Positions 1 to 7,263 are shown, counted from the first letter of the stretch. The stretch is DNA of 64,000 nt from Paucibacter sp. Y2R2-4 (GCF_025717535.1 NZ_JAJIRO010000001.1:744001-808000), one strand, 5' to 3'. The notes: generated by a model from the sequence alone, not told the origin. Numbers and translations are program-made.

Positions 1-686
1 TGAACAGCTATCCGCATGACCCAGACGCTTTCACCCAAGGCCTGCTGTTCCGCGACGGTGTGCTGTATGAAAGCACTGGCATGAACGGCCGCTCCTCGAT
101 CCGCAAGGTGGCACTGGAGAGCGGCAAAGTGCTGCAAAAAGCCGACATCCCTCAGCAGTACTTTGGCGAAGGCATGACAGCTTGGAAGGACGAGCTTTTC
201 AGCCTGACCTGGCAGTCGCAAACCGGCTTTGTCTGGGACCTCAAGACCTTCAAGCTCAAGCGCCAATTCAGCTACAGCGGCGAAGGCTGGGGGCTGACGC
301 ACGACGATAAGCACCTGGTTCTCAGCGACGGCACGGCCACCCTGCGCTTCTTCGACCCGGCCACGATGAAGGAAGTCAAACGCCTGCCCGTCACCGCCCT
401 CGGCCGCCCGGTCGAGCAACTCAATGAACTGGAATGGGTAGAGGGCCAGATCTATGCCAATGTCTGGCAAAGCGACTTGATCGTGCGCATCGACCCAGCA
501 TCCGGCCAGGTCCACAGCGTCATCGACCTCAGCGGCTTGCTCAAGCGCTCTGGTGCGGCCCGCGGCAGCGAAGATGTGCTCAACGGCATCGCCTATGACG
601 CGGCCAAAAAACGCCTCTTTGTCACCGGCAAACTCTGGCCCAAGCTGTTTGAGATTCGGCTGCTGCCGAGGCCCTTGACGCAATAA
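1..686 (+). CDS. Glutaminyl-peptide cyclotransferase (glutaminyl cyclase), 5' truncated by window edge
   Basis: The reading frame is open from base 3 and gives 227 visible residues ending in TAA; the true start lies outside the window. The visible part opens with YPHDPDAFTQGL and LYESTG, followed by GEGWGLT and NELEWV, which are hallmarks of the bacterial/plant-type glutaminyl cyclase beta-propeller family (known family). These enzymes convert N-terminal Gln into pyroglutamate on exported proteins. A signal peptide would be in the missing part, so periplasmic location is inferred. The last residues, KLWPKLFEIRLLPRP, recur in diverged form at 3860-3925, which suggests rearrangement downstream of this gene. 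Confidence 0.9.
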   Translation, partial: NSYPHDPDAFTQGLLFRDGVLYESTGMNGRSSIRKVALESGKVLQKADIPQQYFGEGMTAWKDELFSLTWQSQTGFVWDLKTFKLKRQFSYSGEGWGLTHDDKHLVLSDGTATLRFFDPATMKEVKRLPVTALGRPVEQLNELEWVEGQIYANVWQSDLIVRIDPASGQVHSVIDLSGLLKRSGAARGSEDVLNGIAYDAAKKRLFVTGKLWPKLFEIRLLPRPLTQ

Positions 687-715
687 AGCTTGCAAGCATC
701 TTCGAGGAACTGCCG

Positions 716-1231
716 GTGCACATTCAAGCCTTTGATCAAAGTCTGTTCCCAGCTCTGGTGCAAGCCATGCGCGAACAGGATTAGCATTATTTCGGCGCAC
801 AAGGCGCGAGCATCGAAGCGCTCACGCAGAGCCTGAAGCACGGGATCTTGGCAGCGGATGCAGGGGTTCAGATCGTCGTCGCGCAGGATGGAGATGAGGT
901 CGCCGCGCTGGCAACTTTCTCCTTGCTCTACCCTGCGCGGCAGCAAAGAGGCCAGCTCATCATGATGGATCTGTTTGCTCGCCAGCGTTGGCGTTCGCGG
1001 GGCCTGGGCGAGCAATTGATGCGCTACCTCGCCGCTTATGCCTTGCAAAGAAACTGCATTCGCTTCGACTGGACCACCGAATCCAGCAACACCGGCGCCA
1101 TGTCCTTCTATCAGCGCCTGGGTGCCGAGCATGTGACCGAGAAGGTCTACTACCGGCTGACGGGTCAAGCGCTACAAGCCTTAGCGGGTGAGCCAGCCCA
1201 AACACCAGGCTCTTCCAACAGCCCCGCTTGA
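716..1231 (+). pseudogene. GNAT N-acetyltransferase interrupted by an in-frame TAG
   Basis: From a GTG at 716, preceded by a GAGGA ribosome-site-like sequence, the frame encodes an N-terminal GNAT-like stretch (LFPALVQAMREQD). It meets TAG at 782-784 and then continues openly through HYFGAQG to the TGA at 1229-1231. The downstream part holds the GNAT core: QLIMMDLFA, RSRGLGEQLM (acetyl-CoA loop), DWTTESSNTGAMSFYQRLGA and a terminal EKVYYRL. The homology-like sequence runs through the stop in one frame, so a nonsense mutation, a sequencing error or suppression are the options. A shortened 127-residue product from TTG at 848 is possible but would lack the first strand and helix. The acceptor substrate is unknown. 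Confidence 0.65.
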
Positions 1232-1318
1232 CGGGTGCCCAAAAGCCCCCCAGGGTCAGGTCTTGCTATTGGAGCTTGCATTGCTGGGCTGTCCTTAAAG
1301 ACAGCATAGCCAACATGC

Positions 1319-1855
1319 CTAAGCCCACTGCGGAAACAAGCTGGCAACAACGAACAGCAACATGAAATTATGTGCAGCATGGGTCGTAAACGCGGCAAGG
1401 AAGGCGGGAAACATGCCACTTGGCCGGGCGAGCAGATAGCTGCCTGCAAAGACCAGCCCGGTGGAAAAGGTCGCGACGCCGTGCGCCAGCCCGCCATTGA
1501 CGCAATGGCCCACCCCAAACAACGCGGCACTGATGATGATGCAGACAAGGGAGCTGCCGCCGAAGCGATTGGCAACTTCCACCGGAACCACCTGACCAAG
1601 CAATGTTTCGAAGACCGGCACCCAGAGGACGGCGACGAAAAACAGAAGGCCCGGAGAGAGCGTCCCTAGAGCCGAGCCGGCCGATGGCCCCCAATCCTCA
1701 CGAGGAAGCACCACGGAAAGAAAAAGCAGCGTCAGCACGGACACAGCCAAACTGAGCACTGCCAGCCAAAGTCCGGAATTAATCGCACCCAAAACTGGGC
1801 GCGCACATACTCTGGCCCGCAGATGCTCGGTCGGAACTGTGATCGGAACTCTCAT
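1319..1855 (-). CDS. CPBP-family intramembrane glutamic endopeptidase (CAAX protease-like), cassette gene
   Basis: A 178-residue, strongly hydrophobic protein with about five to six membrane segments. CPBP/ABI-family signatures are visible: a glutamate motif (PVFETLLGQ), FGVGH in a following segment and THAAHN near the C-terminus. These match the Glu, His and His/Asn residues of the family active site, although the usual EExxxR is reduced to ExxxxQ. An in-frame TTG lies three codons earlier inside the attC core, so ATG at 1855 is preferred. The gene starts only a few bases after an attC site (1859-1970) on the same strand, as cassette genes do. No attC was recognised after its stop. Members process proteins or confer self-immunity to peptides; its target here is unknown. 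Confidence 0.7.
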   Translation of the reverse strand: MRVPITVPTEHLRARVCARPVLGAINSGLWLAVLSLAVSVLTLLFLSVVLPREDWGPSAGSALGTLSPGLLFFVAVLWVPVFETLLGQVVPVEVANRFGGSSLVCIIISAALFGVGHCVNGGLAHGVATFSTGLVFAGSYLLARPSGMFPAFLAAFTTHAAHNFMLLFVVASLFPQWA

Positions 1856-1858
1856 GAC

Positions 1859-1970
1859 GGCCAACGATGAAGCTCAGGAGCCGCAGCCAGCTGGCCGCGC
1901 GGAGCAGAAACCATACAGACAGCGTTGCGCGGCCAGCTGGCGGAGGTCCGCTCGAGCGACCAGTTAGAGC
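1859..1970 (-). repeat. Integron attC recombination site (attC-1)
   Basis: An imperfect palindrome of about 112 bp. On the minus strand it begins GCTCTAAC and ends CGTTGGCC, with long complementary arms centred on CCAGCTGGCC and CGCGCGGCCAGCTGG. It closely resembles the second site at 2880-2990, including the shared blocks CTCGAG, GGACCTCCGCCAGCTGGCC and CTGTCTGTA/CTGCCTGTA. It separates two minus-strand genes, with the stop codon of the upstream one inside its first core box. The core boxes deviate slightly from RYYYAAC/GTTRRRY. The length is typical of chromosomal-integron attC sites. Confidence 0.8.
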
Positions 1971-2134
1971 GCATTTTTACTGTCCGCACCTTGCTTAACG
2001 AAGAGCTTCCAAGAAACCACGGCAGCCGCAAGAAGCAATACGCAAGAGACAGAAGCTAGCATGCCGTCCTGCATTGCCAGGTCGCAACATGCCGCTGTCA
2101 GCCACACTGCTGCAAAGAGCCAGGTCAGCGACAT
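1964..2134 (-). CDS. Small two-segment membrane peptide (56 aa), cassette gene
   Basis: ATG at 2134 follows GGCGGAAC on the minus strand, a plausible ribosome site. The frame gives 56 residues ending TAA, which lies inside the first core box of attC-1. The peptide starts MSLTWLFAAVWLTAACC and has a second hydrophobic stretch (ASVSCVLLLAAAVVSW) followed by a short Lys-containing tail. It would span the membrane twice. No family was recognised. The gene sits exactly where a cassette gene should, between core sites at 2195-2202 and 1963-1970, which supports reality despite the short length. An overlapping 76-codon reading frame shows no membrane or family features and is less likely. Confidence 0.5.
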   Translation of the reverse strand: MSLTWLFAAVWLTAACCDLAMQDGMLASVSCVLLLAAAVVSWKLFVKQGADSKNAL

Positions 2135-2194
2135 AGCGATCGTTCCGCCGAAAAAAGGATGAATTTGGAGAGCATTCAGGGCCAGTCTTGGTGC

Positions 2195-2224
2195 GCTCTA
2201 ACGTGTTTTCGGCCGCACTCGGCA
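2195..2224 (-). repeat. Residual attC core (truncated site) after the LysE gene
   Basis: Directly after the LysE-family stop codon the minus strand reads about 30 bases ending ACACGTTAGAGC. This has the form of an R' core box, but the matching left arm is missing. The same CACGTTAG ending occurs at the core site near 3484-3490. It is read here as the remains of an attC whose left half was deleted, or a very short site. Confidence 0.45.
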
Positions 2225-2857
2225 CTACCCGCGATGCATAGAGGAAATGAGCTTTAACCCCAAACCCACCATGACAGCGCCGGCCGTTCGATCGACCCAG
2301 ACCTTGCCTCGAAGATAGACACGACGAGGCCCTGACGAGGATAGAAGTATTGCGACTATGGCGTACCAGCCAGCCTCAACGACAAAGATGGTGCAAAGCA
2401 GTGCGAGCGCGAACGGCGCTGAATAGTTACTTGGTAGGAAAGCCGCAAAAACGCTGGCATAGACGATCGCGGTTTTTGGATTGCTCACTTGTGTGGTGAG
2501 CCCAAGCAAGAAGTGGCGGCGCAAAGAGAGCTTCTGGCTGGAGGATTTGCCATTGACTTGGAGTGGCTCGTTGGCGCCAGAGAAGATGCGGTAGCCGAGG
2601 TAGCAAAGATACAGACCGCCTAGAACCTTGAGGCCTATGAACAGAGCTGGCACCGCCAAGAAAACTGCTTGCAACCCCAGCAGCGCTGCCGAAGCGAAGA
2701 GGACGGCACCACACCCCATGCCAAGCGAAGCGGCGACACCGCTTGACCGCGATGCTGAGACCGCAGCCCTTGCCACCATGACAAAGCTAGGCCCTGGACT
2801 GATTGCTCCAATGGCCAGCGCGCTGGCGATACCGAGAAGAGAAAAGATTTCTTGCAT
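2225..2857 (-). CDS. LysE/RhtB-family amino-acid exporter, cassette gene
   Basis: 210 residues from ATG 2857, which has a good GGAGG site six bases upstream; a GTG two codons earlier is less likely. The N-terminus carries the family signature, AIGAISPGPSFVMVAR, and the chain shows six hydrophobic segments. It also contains GLTTQVSNPKTAIVYASVFAAFLP, the conserved LysE NPK region. Family members export amino acids (lysine, homoserine, threonine) or related metabolites by proton exchange; the substrate cannot be read from sequence. The start lies 22 bp after attC-2, and the stop is followed by a truncated attC core. This supports it being the payload of an integron cassette. Confidence 0.9.
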   Translation of the reverse strand: MQEIFSLLGIASALAIGAISPGPSFVMVARAAVSASRSSGVAASLGMGCGAVLFASAALLGLQAVFLAVPALFIGLKVLGGLYLCYLGYRIFSGANEPLQVNGKSSSQKLSLRRHFLLGLTTQVSNPKTAIVYASVFAAFLPSNYSAPFALALLCTIFVVEAGWYAIVAILLSSSGPRRVYLRGKVWVDRTAGAVMVGLGLKLISSMHRG

Positions 2858-2879
2858 GAGCACCTCCAGAGACTGTGCG

Positions 2880-2990
2880 GCCTAACGTTCGAGCTGAGCG
2901 GCCGAAGCCAGTTGGCCGCGCGAAGCTGAGAATTTACAGGCAGCGTAGCGCGGCCAGCTGGCGGAGGTCCACTCGAGTGACCGGTTAGGC
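2880..2990 (-). repeat. Integron attC recombination site (attC-2)
   Basis: A 111-bp imperfect palindrome with perfect core boxes. On the minus strand it opens GCCTAAC and closes GTTAGGC, matching RYYYAAC and GTTRRRY exactly. The arms contain complementary CCAGCTGGCCGCGC and GCGCGGCCAACTGG blocks. It differs from attC-1 at a modest number of positions. It lies 25 bp after the stop of the upstream minus-strand membrane protein gene and 22 bp before the LysE start. Confidence 0.88.
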
Positions 2991-3015
2991 CTCAGGTATT
3001 GACCATATACGCAGC

Positions 3016-3432
3016 TCATGGAAGTCGCCAAATACGGACTGCCGCAAGCGTGGAAAGTGATAGTGGAATTGCGACAGTAAAAAAAGTGGAAATGCCTAGA
3101 ACAACGAGACTTGTCTGTTTGCCAGGAAACATCAATGGAATCGCTGTCGTAATCACGGATATCAGGATTGTTGGCAGCCAAACTGCCCCGCTTCCGCGCC
3201 TCACTCTCGAATGAATGGCGCAAACAATTGGCAGAAAAACAAGGCAACTGAAAGCACCGAATACGAGTGGAACCAGCGCGCTAAATCTAAACGGGTCTTC
3301 TCGGATTCCACCAATGTTTCTGCCGAGCATTTCCATTGTGATTCCCGCTATGGCGGCAACCAATGCCCCACCGAGCAAACCCAAAATAGCACGCATCTTC
3401 CGCGGCGGGGTCTTGTTTGAATTTTCGACCAT
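3016..3432 (-). CDS. Hypothetical four-segment membrane protein, cassette gene
   Basis: 138 residues from ATG 3432 (MVENSNKTPPRKM). Four hydrophobic segments lie at about residues 13-33, 47-68, 80-100 and 107-130, with charged loops between them (SRVRRG). The frame remains open further upstream to 3579, but that extension runs through cassette core sites and is unlikely to be translated. No family was recognised. Base composition is visibly lower in GC than the flanking chromosome. The stop codon lies 25 bp before attC-2 and a core-like GCCTAAC lies 50 bp upstream of the start, so it fits a complete cassette. Confidence 0.6.
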   Translation of the reverse strand: MVENSNKTPPRKMRAILGLLGGALVAAIAGITMEMLGRNIGGIREDPFRFSALVPLVFGAFSCLVFLPIVCAIHSRVRRGSGAVWLPTILISVITTAIPLMFPGKQTSLVVLGISTFFTVAIPLSLSTLAAVRIWRLP

Positions 3433-3483
3433 GAGAATAGGTGAAAGACTGAACTCGCTACGAATGCGCCTGCTGAAATTGAG

Positions 3484-3522
3484 GCCTAACGTGTTGTATA
3501 TCGCAGCCCAACGCCGCATAAC
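3484..3522 (-). repeat. Cluster of integron-like core sites at the array's upstream edge
   Basis: Within 39 bp the plus strand holds GCCTAAC (3484-3490), GCCCAAC (3506-3512) and GCATAAC (3516-3522). The first two match RYYYAAC, which is GTTRRRY on the minus strand where the cassettes read. The first ends in CACGTTAGGC on the minus strand, like the residual core at 2195-2202. This looks like the right end of one or two attC sites whose other halves cannot be recognised. Confidence 0.45.
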
Positions 3523-4058
3523 AAAGCCGGTGTCGTCATAACCGGCTCCGCGAAAGCAGAGGCAAGTGCTTGATGGCAAAGCCTTTTCTTCTGATGAGCT
3601 GCTGTTTCGTACCGCATTATTCTTGCCGACAAAAGCGACGTTTGTTACAAACCCGAAAAGGGGCTGGGCACTGAGCTGGGTGGCCCGCTATGTTGCCAGC
3701 ATTGACCTTGGCGGCGATGAAGTTTTGGCGAAATCTAACTGGGTATTTCCCCGCAGGTGCCTCGGCTTTTCAAGGGGCTGTTAGCAAGGCCGGCGATTCC
3801 CATAGCGGAGCTAGCGTTTTTCAACGGCGTCCACTGTACGGGGCCGAACACTGCACTGTGCCTCCGGCGGAATCTGGCCCAAGCTACTTGAGATCCGATT
3901 GCCGCCGCGGCCGGCATCGCAATAGCAGCAAAAGACGGCTTCATCAAAGAAGCCAATCGCTGAGACTCAAGGCGCCACTCCGACCGCCCTTCAAGGCACT
4001 TTCAGCCCGGGTCTCGCCCTAGTGCGCCTGTAACCCTAATGCTGGAAACTGACGGCCC
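3523..4058. other. Gene-poor stretch with a gene relic
   Basis: About 535 bp between the cassette array and the RDD gene. Two short open frames cross it, but neither has a convincing start site, composition or family. The only recognisable content is a relic of a glutaminyl cyclase 3' end at 3860-3925. The stretch is probably decayed sequence from an earlier insertion or rearrangement. Confidence 0.5.
3860..3925 (+). pseudogene. Relic of the 3' end of a glutaminyl cyclase gene
   Basis: One frame reads ASGGIWPKLLEIRLPPRP, two or three more residues and TAG. The complete gene at 1-686 ends VTGKLWPKLFEIRLLPRP plus a similar short tail and TAA. The match is confined to about 21 codons, and homology stops upstream of it. 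DNA identity is moderate, about three quarters by eye. The relic is therefore either an old duplicate or the end of a related allele brought by recombination. It lies on the same strand as the first gene, and the two copies bracket the GNAT pseudogene and the cassette array. Confidence 0.65.
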
Positions 4059-5060
4059 ATGGATTCACTCACACCAACCCTGGCTGTCGCCCAGAACACC
4101 GCACCTTCTGCTGTGGGCTTCGCTGGCTTTTGGCGAAGAGTTGGCGCTTTTGCGATCGACTGCCTGATCCTCGGCTGCATCGGCATTGCCTTGGGCTCAC
4201 TCTTGACCGAACAACTGGTGGCTCTGGGTCCCTGGGGTCGACTGCTGGGCTTCTTCATCTCCTTGGTCTATTTCGGCCTGCTGGACAGCAAACTCAGCGG
4301 AGGCCAGACGCCGGGCAAACGGCTGCTGAAAATCCGAGTGCAAGATGCCGAGGGCGAGGCGCTCTCGGTCGGGCGCTCTTTGCTGAGATTCATGCCGCTG
4401 GGCCTGGCTTGGTTTCCGAACAATGCACAGTTTTCAGCCTCGATGTATGCCCAGCCCTGGGTGTCGCTGATCTCTATGGCTGTCTTTGGTCTGGGTCTCA
4501 GCCTGCTGTATTTGCTGGTTTTCAATCGCCCCAGCCGCCAGTCTGTGCACGATCTGCTGGTCGGCGCTTTTGTGGTCAACAGCGTCGAAGCGCAGCCGCG
4601 AGCCACGCTCGTGGCCTGCGCCCCTAAGCAGCGGCACCTCGCAGCGTGCGCAAGCTTGCTCGCACTCGCGGGCCTCGCGCCTGTCTTGTTGAGCCCATGG
4701 TCGGCGGGCTCACCGTTTGCGCAACTGATGCAAGTTCAACAGGCCTTGAGTGCGGAGCCTTGGCTCATGACTGCAAGCCTCAACCAAGGAGAGAGCTTTT
4801 CTGTCTCTAACTCCTCGGTGGATTCAGGCCAAAAGAACCGTCATTTCTTGAGCATCACCGCTTTTTGCAAAGACAAGGATATTGACAATCCTGAGCGTGC
4901 ACAGCGCCTGGCACGCTTGGCGCTGGACAAGCACCAAGGGGCAAAAGCGTTGGATGTGATCCAGGTCAGTTTGGTCCACGGTTACGACATCGGCATCGCC
5001 TCAGCTTGGCGCGTCCGCCACTTTGCTCGCCCGCCTGCCGATTGGATGGCGCCGCAATAG
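4059..5060 (+). CDS. RDD-family membrane protein with a soluble C-terminal extension
   Basis: 333 residues. Residues 20-180 form an RDD domain: FWRRVGAFAIDCLILG carries the characteristic Arg and Asp, and GGQTPGKRLLKIRVQDAEG is the conserved loop. Membrane segments lie near 30-50, 62-80 and 140-175. A further hydrophobic segment at about 190-210 leads into a C-terminal region of roughly 110 residues with no recognised family, probably on the far side of the membrane. RDD proteins are poorly understood; some act in ion transport. The next gene starts 25 bp downstream on the same strand, so co-transcription is likely. Confidence 0.75.
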   Translation: MDSLTPTLAVAQNTAPSAVGFAGFWRRVGAFAIDCLILGCIGIALGSLLTEQLVALGPWGRLLGFFISLVYFGLLDSKLSGGQTPGKRLLKIRVQDAEGEALSVGRSLLRFMPLGLAWFPNNAQFSASMYAQPWVSLISMAVFGLGLSLLYLLVFNRPSRQSVHDLLVGAFVVNSVEAQPRATLVACAPKQRHLAACASLLALAGLAPVLLSPWSAGSPFAQLMQVQQALSAEPWLMTASLNQGESFSVSNSSVDSGQKNRHFLSITAFCKDKDIDNPERAQRLARLALDKHQGAKALDVIQVSLVHGYDIGIASAWRVRHFARPPADWMAPQ

Positions 5061-5085
5061 GTCGGCCTCACAAGGAGATTCAACC

Positions 5086-5493
5086 GTGAGCAAGAAAGCC
5101 TTCAAATGCGGCCTGGCATTCGCGCTGTTGCTGAGTGCCCCTTTGCTGCAGGCTCAAGCCACTGCCGAGCCGCCAAAGCCCCATGTCACGGTGCCAGCGC
5201 GAGACATTCGCTATGTGGTCTTCCATCGCCCAGGGCCCAACTGGCAAGCCGACAAGAGCTTGTTTGAACAGCCTGGGCTGCAAGACCATATCGCGCATTA
5301 CCGCCAGTTGTTGGCAGCAGGGAAACTGGCGCTGGGTGGGCCGCACCTCGATGAGCAAGCCGGCGGGATGATGATTCCCGCCGCCGGCTTGAGCGAACAA
5401 GAGATTCGAGCCTTCGCCATGGATGACCCCGCCGTCAAAAGCGGCTTGCTGCGGGTTGAAATCCGGCCTTGGTTGATTGGCATGCGTCCTTAG
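5086..5493 (+). CDS. Exported YciI-like domain protein
   Basis: 135 residues from GTG 5086, with an AAGGAG site about 10 bases upstream; the frame extends further upstream into the RDD gene, but that part lacks signals. The N-terminus is a signal peptide (KKAFKCGLAFALLLSAPLLQAQA). The mature part is a dimeric ferredoxin-like YCII domain: IRYVVFHRPGPNW, then FEQPGLQDHIAHYRQLLAAGKLALGGPH, then a strand-helix unit ending VEIRPW. YCII domains are usually cytoplasmic, so export is unusual. A second exported YCII protein lies at 6617-7105. The function is unknown. The GC-rich hairpin after the stop lacks a T-tract. Confidence 0.7.
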   Translation: MSKKAFKCGLAFALLLSAPLLQAQATAEPPKPHVTVPARDIRYVVFHRPGPNWQADKSLFEQPGLQDHIAHYRQLLAAGKLALGGPHLDEQAGGMMIPAAGLSEQEIRAFAMDDPAVKSGLLRVEIRPWLIGMRP

Positions 5494-5664
5494 GCCCCGC
5501 CACTTCCGCGGGGCGGGAGTTTGACCTCACAGAATCGTTCACTCATCACTCAAGGGCAGGAGCCAGCGCACAAAGCCGCCTAAGATGAGCTGAGGCTGCT
5601 CCGCTGGCTGCTCGGCCCAATTTGAGTTCCCTCGGGCTCTACCCTCCACCGACCCACCATCTCC

Positions 5665-6594
5665 ATGAGCCTCAGCAGCCCCTCTGTGACCTCACCCTCC
5701 TCCACCACACCTTTGGCCTTCGTGGCAGCTTGCGCCGCGGGTGTGCTGTGGGGCACGGGGGCTTTGGTGGTGAATGTCTTGGTGAGCCGGCATGGCTTCA
5801 GGCCGGAGAACATTTCTTTTTGGCGCTTTCTGGTGGGCGCCGTGGTGCTGCTGGCAATCTTTGGGCGAAGCATCAGTTGGCAACGCTTGCGCCCGGTGCT
5901 GGGGCCTGTGCTCTTGGCCGGGGTCGCCATGGCCGCCTATGTCTTGCTGTGGTTTCTGGGCATCGAGCAAATCGGCGCTGCCATTCCCACTTTGATTGCA
6001 CTGTGCTTGCCGCCGGTCATCGTCAGCGCCTGGGCGGTGGCACGCGGACAAGAACGCGCCGATTTACAACTGTTCTTGGTCCTGGGTGGCGCGCTCTTGG
6101 GCACTGTGCTGATCGTGGCTCGACATGGCGCGGAGCCTGCCCGCGAGGGCACGGGCAGCCTGGGGCTGGGCGTGCTCTTCTCTATGGCCTCGGCCTTTTT
6201 GTATGCCGGCTTTTCCATGATCAGCGGCCGCATTTCCATTGCCTTGGGCGCTGGCCCAGCCACCGCTTGTTTGACCACGGTCGCAGCCGCCGCCATGGGA
6301 CTCTTTGGCTTGTACCGGCCGCTCACATGGCCTCAGGACGTACCACCGCAAGCCTGGTTTTTGTATCTGGGCGTGGTCACCGCGGCCTTGGCGCTGCTGG
6401 CCTTCAGCTGGGGTGCAGCACGCTTGAAGCCCAGCGCGCTGACCGTGGCGACTCTGCTGGAGCCGCTGACGGCAGTGCTCTTGTCAGCCCTGCTGCTGGG
6501 TCAACACTTGAACGCGCAGCAATGGCTGGGCGGCGCCCTACTGCTGCTCAGCATCTGGGTGCTGGGCAAGCGCTCGGCGGCCAAGACGCCTTAG
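5665..6594 (+). CDS. EamA/DMT-superfamily transporter
   Basis: 309 residues with ten predicted membrane segments in two EamA repeats. The first begins AACAAGVLWGTGALVVNVL and the second begins near GLGVLFSMASAFLYAGFSMISG. The repeat end ALTVATLLEPLTAVLLSALLLGQ is the classical conserved segment of the drug/metabolite transporter superfamily. Such proteins export small metabolites or amino acids; the substrate is unknown. Length is normal for the family. It stands alone between genes of different orientation. Confidence 0.88.
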   Translation: MSLSSPSVTSPSSTTPLAFVAACAAGVLWGTGALVVNVLVSRHGFRPENISFWRFLVGAVVLLAIFGRSISWQRLRPVLGPVLLAGVAMAAYVLLWFLGIEQIGAAIPTLIALCLPPVIVSAWAVARGQERADLQLFLVLGGALLGTVLIVARHGAEPAREGTGSLGLGVLFSMASAFLYAGFSMISGRISIALGAGPATACLTTVAAAAMGLFGLYRPLTWPQDVPPQAWFLYLGVVTAALALLAFSWGAARLKPSALTVATLLEPLTAVLLSALLLGQHLNAQQWLGGALLLLSIWVLGKRSAAKTP

Positions 6595-6616
6595 ACCTGA
6601 GGCGCGAGCCCAGGGC

Positions 6617-7105
6617 TTAGAAACTCTTCTTCGCCACCTTGGCATGCGCCGGGTTGACCAGCATCAGCGCGGCCGAGCCGTAATACTTGTGATACTCGGC
6701 CACCATCTCGCCGCTGCTGATCACCGGGTCGGTGGCAGCCAACTGCTTGGCTTCTTCAATGTCTGACACCGCCAAGATGAAGAGGCCGCGCCAACCGTCC
6801 ACGCCATCAAAAGGCCCGGCTAGCGCCAACTTGCCCTCGGCAGCGAGTCGATTGATATTGGCGAAATGCCCTTTGAACATTGCATCGCGAGCCGGCCCGG
6901 CGGGCATGGGCTTGGGGCCGGTTTTCAGGACCACCAACACATACTTGCGCATGCCGTAATCGTCTGCGCCGACGGACTGGGCCAAGTCGGCATCAAAGAC
7001 GGGCTGGGCTGGCAAGGCTTGCTGCGCAAAGACAGGCGAAAAAGCCGGCAAAAAAGCTGATGCAAGGCAAAGCGTCAGCGCTTTGAGCAAGGGCAGTCTT
7101 GGCAT
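6617..7105 (-). CDS. Exported YciI-like domain protein
   Basis: 162 residues from ATG 7105, preceded by GGAG five bases away. A signal peptide (LLKALTLCLASAFLPAFSPVFAQQ) is followed by a YCII domain: MRKYVLVVLKTGPKP, FKGHFANINRLAAEGKLALAGPF, FILAVSDIEEAKQLAATDPVISSGEMVAEYH. The central asparagine/histidine-containing helix and the DP motif are the usual conserved positions. It is homologous in outline to the protein at 5086-5493 but not a recent duplicate. Its role in the periplasm is unknown. It converges with the DMT gene. Confidence 0.75.
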   Translation of the reverse strand: MPRLPLLKALTLCLASAFLPAFSPVFAQQALPAQPVFDADLAQSVGADDYGMRKYVLVVLKTGPKPMPAGPARDAMFKGHFANINRLAAEGKLALAGPFDGVDGWRGLFILAVSDIEEAKQLAATDPVISSGEMVAEYHKYYGSAALMLVNPAHAKVAKKSF

Positions 7106-7263
7106 GGTGGCTCCAGAAGTTTGCTCAATGCTAAGGGAAGTCCTGCCAGCCAAGCGACCAACACAAGCGCAAGAACGCCCATCCCTGTCGGGATTGGCCT
7201 AAGCCTGCTCAGCATGGATTGCCCTTACATTGCGCCCACATACATGCAAAGCAGGTGGCAACC

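Noticed and set aside
1270-1310. Small inverted repeat CTGTC-CTTAAA-GACAG after the CPBP gene as an attC or terminator
   Set aside because: It is too short for an attC, has no core boxes and no T-tract.
1995-2225. 76-codon minus-strand frame overlapping the small membrane peptide
   Set aside because: It begins inside the residual attC and is Cys/Arg/Ser-rich without structure. The alternative 56-codon frame has a ribosome site and two membrane segments and ends at attC.
3566-4022. Two short plus-strand open frames before the RDD gene
   Set aside because: There is no ribosome site, family or membrane pattern, and one crosses the glutaminyl cyclase relic in a different frame.
5494-5522. GC-rich hairpin after the first YciI-like gene as terminator
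   Set aside because: The stem is good but no T-tract follows, so intrinsic termination cannot be claimed.
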